Source: Glycomyces xiaoerkulensis
GTDB taxonomy: Bacteria; Actinomycetota; Actinomycetes; Mycobacteriales; Micromonosporaceae
Direction of reading: 5' to 3'
Length of the DNA stretch: 64,000 nt
NCBI RefSeq assembly: GCF_002798405.1
Contig: NZ_PGGV01000012.1
Span: 62,001-126,000 of the forward strand
This document shows, one piece after another, positions 63,000-64,000 of this stretch. The notes below the pieces were generated by a model that saw only the letters and a list, made by a program, of their open reading frames with translations, was not told the origin of the DNA and searched no databases. How positions within the stretch are numbered: position 1 is the stretch's first letter; the number at the start of each line of letters is the position of its first letter. The position numbers and the translations under genes were made by a program.

Positions 63000-64000
63000 A
63001 TGCCTTACCGCCCACCGCTGGTCGCACGCGAGTTCTTCGTCGCCGACCCTCCGGAACTGCCGCAGCGCGCACCCGGTGAGCAGGGCCTGTCGGCGGTCGA
63101 ATCCGCCGAGGTCGTCGAGACCGGCCCCGCGTCGGTCCTGCTCAAGGCCGCCACCTCCGCCGGCGAGGAGCTCTACGTCGACCTCGCCGCGGTCGCCGAG
63201 GGCGTCGTCCGCGCCCGCCTGGCGGCCGACCCCGACGCCCGGCCCACCGCCGAGCGGGTGATCGAGATGGTCCACGCCGGCGCCTACGACCGGGCGAAGG
63301 TCACAGTCGAGGGCGACACCGTCGAGGTCGACGCCGGATCCGTCCGCGCCGTCGCCACCCTCGGCCACTGGTCCCTGCGGTACACCGACGCCTCCGGGCG
63401 GACCCTGGTCGGCCAGAACCCCGGCGAGGTCGACATCTCCGGGCGCCTGCGCACCCTGCCCTTCGGCCGCTCCCTGGTCGAGGACGCCGACACCCGCACC
63501 GCCGCGGCCTACCACGAATCGTTCACCTGCCCGCCCGACGAGGCCTTCGCCGGCTTCGGCGAGCGCTTCGCGCCCCTGAACGCCCGCGGCCAGCGGCCGG
63601 TCATCTGGAACTTCGACTGCTTCGGCTCCGAGTCCATCCGCGCCTACAAGAACGTCCCGATGTACCTGTCCGACCGCGGATACGCGGTCCTGGTCAACTC
63701 CGGGGCCCCGATCGAGTTCGACATGGCCCAGGCCACCCACTCCGCCGTCGAGATCGTCGTCCCCGACGAGGTCATGGAGTACTTCGTCATCGCCGGCCCC
63801 GCCCCGGCCGACGTCCTCGAGCGCTACGACCGCCTCACCTGCCGGCCGGTACTGCCCCCCAAGTGGGCCTTCGGCACCTGGATCTCCTCGGGTTTCTTCG
63901 TCGACAGCCACGACCGCGTCATGGACCGGGCGGCCAAGATCCGCGGACGCGGCATCCCCTGCGACGTGCTCCACCTCGACACCTTCTGGCAGCACGAGCC
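63000..64000 (+). CDS. GH31 alpha-xylosidase-like protein, 3' end outside the window
   Basis: ATG 63000 has AGGAG 7 bases upstream. The frame stays open to the end, giving the first 333 residues of a protein of perhaps 750-800. It has a family GH31 N-terminal beta-sandwich (EAFAGFGERFAPLNARGQ at about 180-197), then YKNVPMYLSDRGYAVLVNS and PPKWAFGTWIS, which begin the catalytic barrel. The pattern is close to YicI-type alpha-xylosidases. The catalytic aspartates lie beyond the window. No signal peptide, so a cytoplasmic enzyme acting on xyloglucan fragments. Confidence 0.9.
   Translation, partial: MPYRPPLVAREFFVADPPELPQRAPGEQGLSAVESAEVVETGPASVLLKAATSAGEELYVDLAAVAEGVVRARLAADPDARPTAERVIEMVHAGAYDRAKVTVEGDTVEVDAGSVRAVATLGHWSLRYTDASGRTLVGQNPGEVDISGRLRTLPFGRSLVEDADTRTAAAYHESFTCPPDEAFAGFGERFAPLNARGQRPVIWNFDCFGSESIRAYKNVPMYLSDRGYAVLVNSGAPIEFDMAQATHSAVEIVVPDEVMEYFVIAGPAPADVLERYDRLTCRPVLPPKWAFGTWISSGFFVDSHDRVMDRAAKIRGRGIPCDVLHLDTFWQHE

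Overview
The window is GC-rich DNA with dense, mostly operonic coding, many GTG and TTG starts, and short 4 to 11 bp gene overlaps. Together with the actinobacterial gene sets ctaE-qcrCAB-trpD, IdeR/DtxR-type iron boxes, MoxR/DUF58/TgpA, stealth protein and DUF3159, this points to an aerobic, mycelial-type actinobacterium. A Glycomycetales-like host is my guess only. I see no tRNA, rRNA, insertion sequence, CRISPR array or prophage gene.

Positions 1-16761 are one co-directional natural-product gene cluster, cut by the left edge. It contains two KAS III-like acyltransferases (one only as its last 22 codons), two free-standing acyl carrier proteins, an ATP-grasp ligase, a fold-type III PLP decarboxylase, a KAS III-like protein without its catalytic cysteine, an acyl-CoA dehydrogenase preceded by a stand-alone dehydrogenase-C-terminal-like protein, a phosphopantetheinyl transferase, a P450, a free condensation domain, two ABC exporter half-subunits, a sulfotransferase and a free amino-acid adenylation enzyme. 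The layout mixes the butirosin logic (ATP-grasp loading of an amino acid on an ACP, then decarboxylation on the carrier) with the logic of pyrrole-carboxylate units (adenylation enzyme, carrier, acyl-CoA dehydrogenase, KAS III-type acyl shuttle). I cannot assign a known product and regard this as the most novel part of the window.

Positions 16758-17913 hold two divergent small membrane proteins with PH-like folds. Positions 17936-26371 are a sugar or oligosaccharide uptake operon: a strong promoter with nested palindromes, a family 5 solute-binding lipoprotein, two permeases, two ATPases and a GH42 beta-galactosidase. Positions 26448-28030 carry a Crp/Fnr regulator with its own putative operator, a small membrane protein and a nucleotidyltransferase-fold protein. 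Positions 28063-33498 mix DUF3159, an unknown protein, threonine aldolase, iron-regulated bacterioferritin genes, a GNAT acetyltransferase and ProC. A 375-base gap at 31823-32197 contains a promoter, tandem GAAAGTTTC operators and a terminator but no convincing gene.

Positions 33716-43337 hold a 2H phosphoesterase, a stealth phosphotransferase, a small unknown protein, an M3 peptidase, a metallophosphatase, an HTH-TPR regulator with a long leader, a NIF3-like protein and a coiled-coil zinc-ribbon protein. Positions 43385-49375 are the conserved trpD / response regulator / ctaE-qcrC-qcrA-qcrB respiratory block. Positions 49431-57576, on the minus strand, carry a shortened RelA/SpoT protein, a DnaQ-UvrC fusion, and the TgpA-DUF58-MoxR set. 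leuS (57875-60691) is preceded by a leucine-rich leader peptide and terminator. The right end has a GH10-CBM2 xylanase under a CebR-like operator, Dps, and the start of a GH31 alpha-xylosidase under a different palindrome. The carbohydrate genes therefore appear in three separately controlled units.
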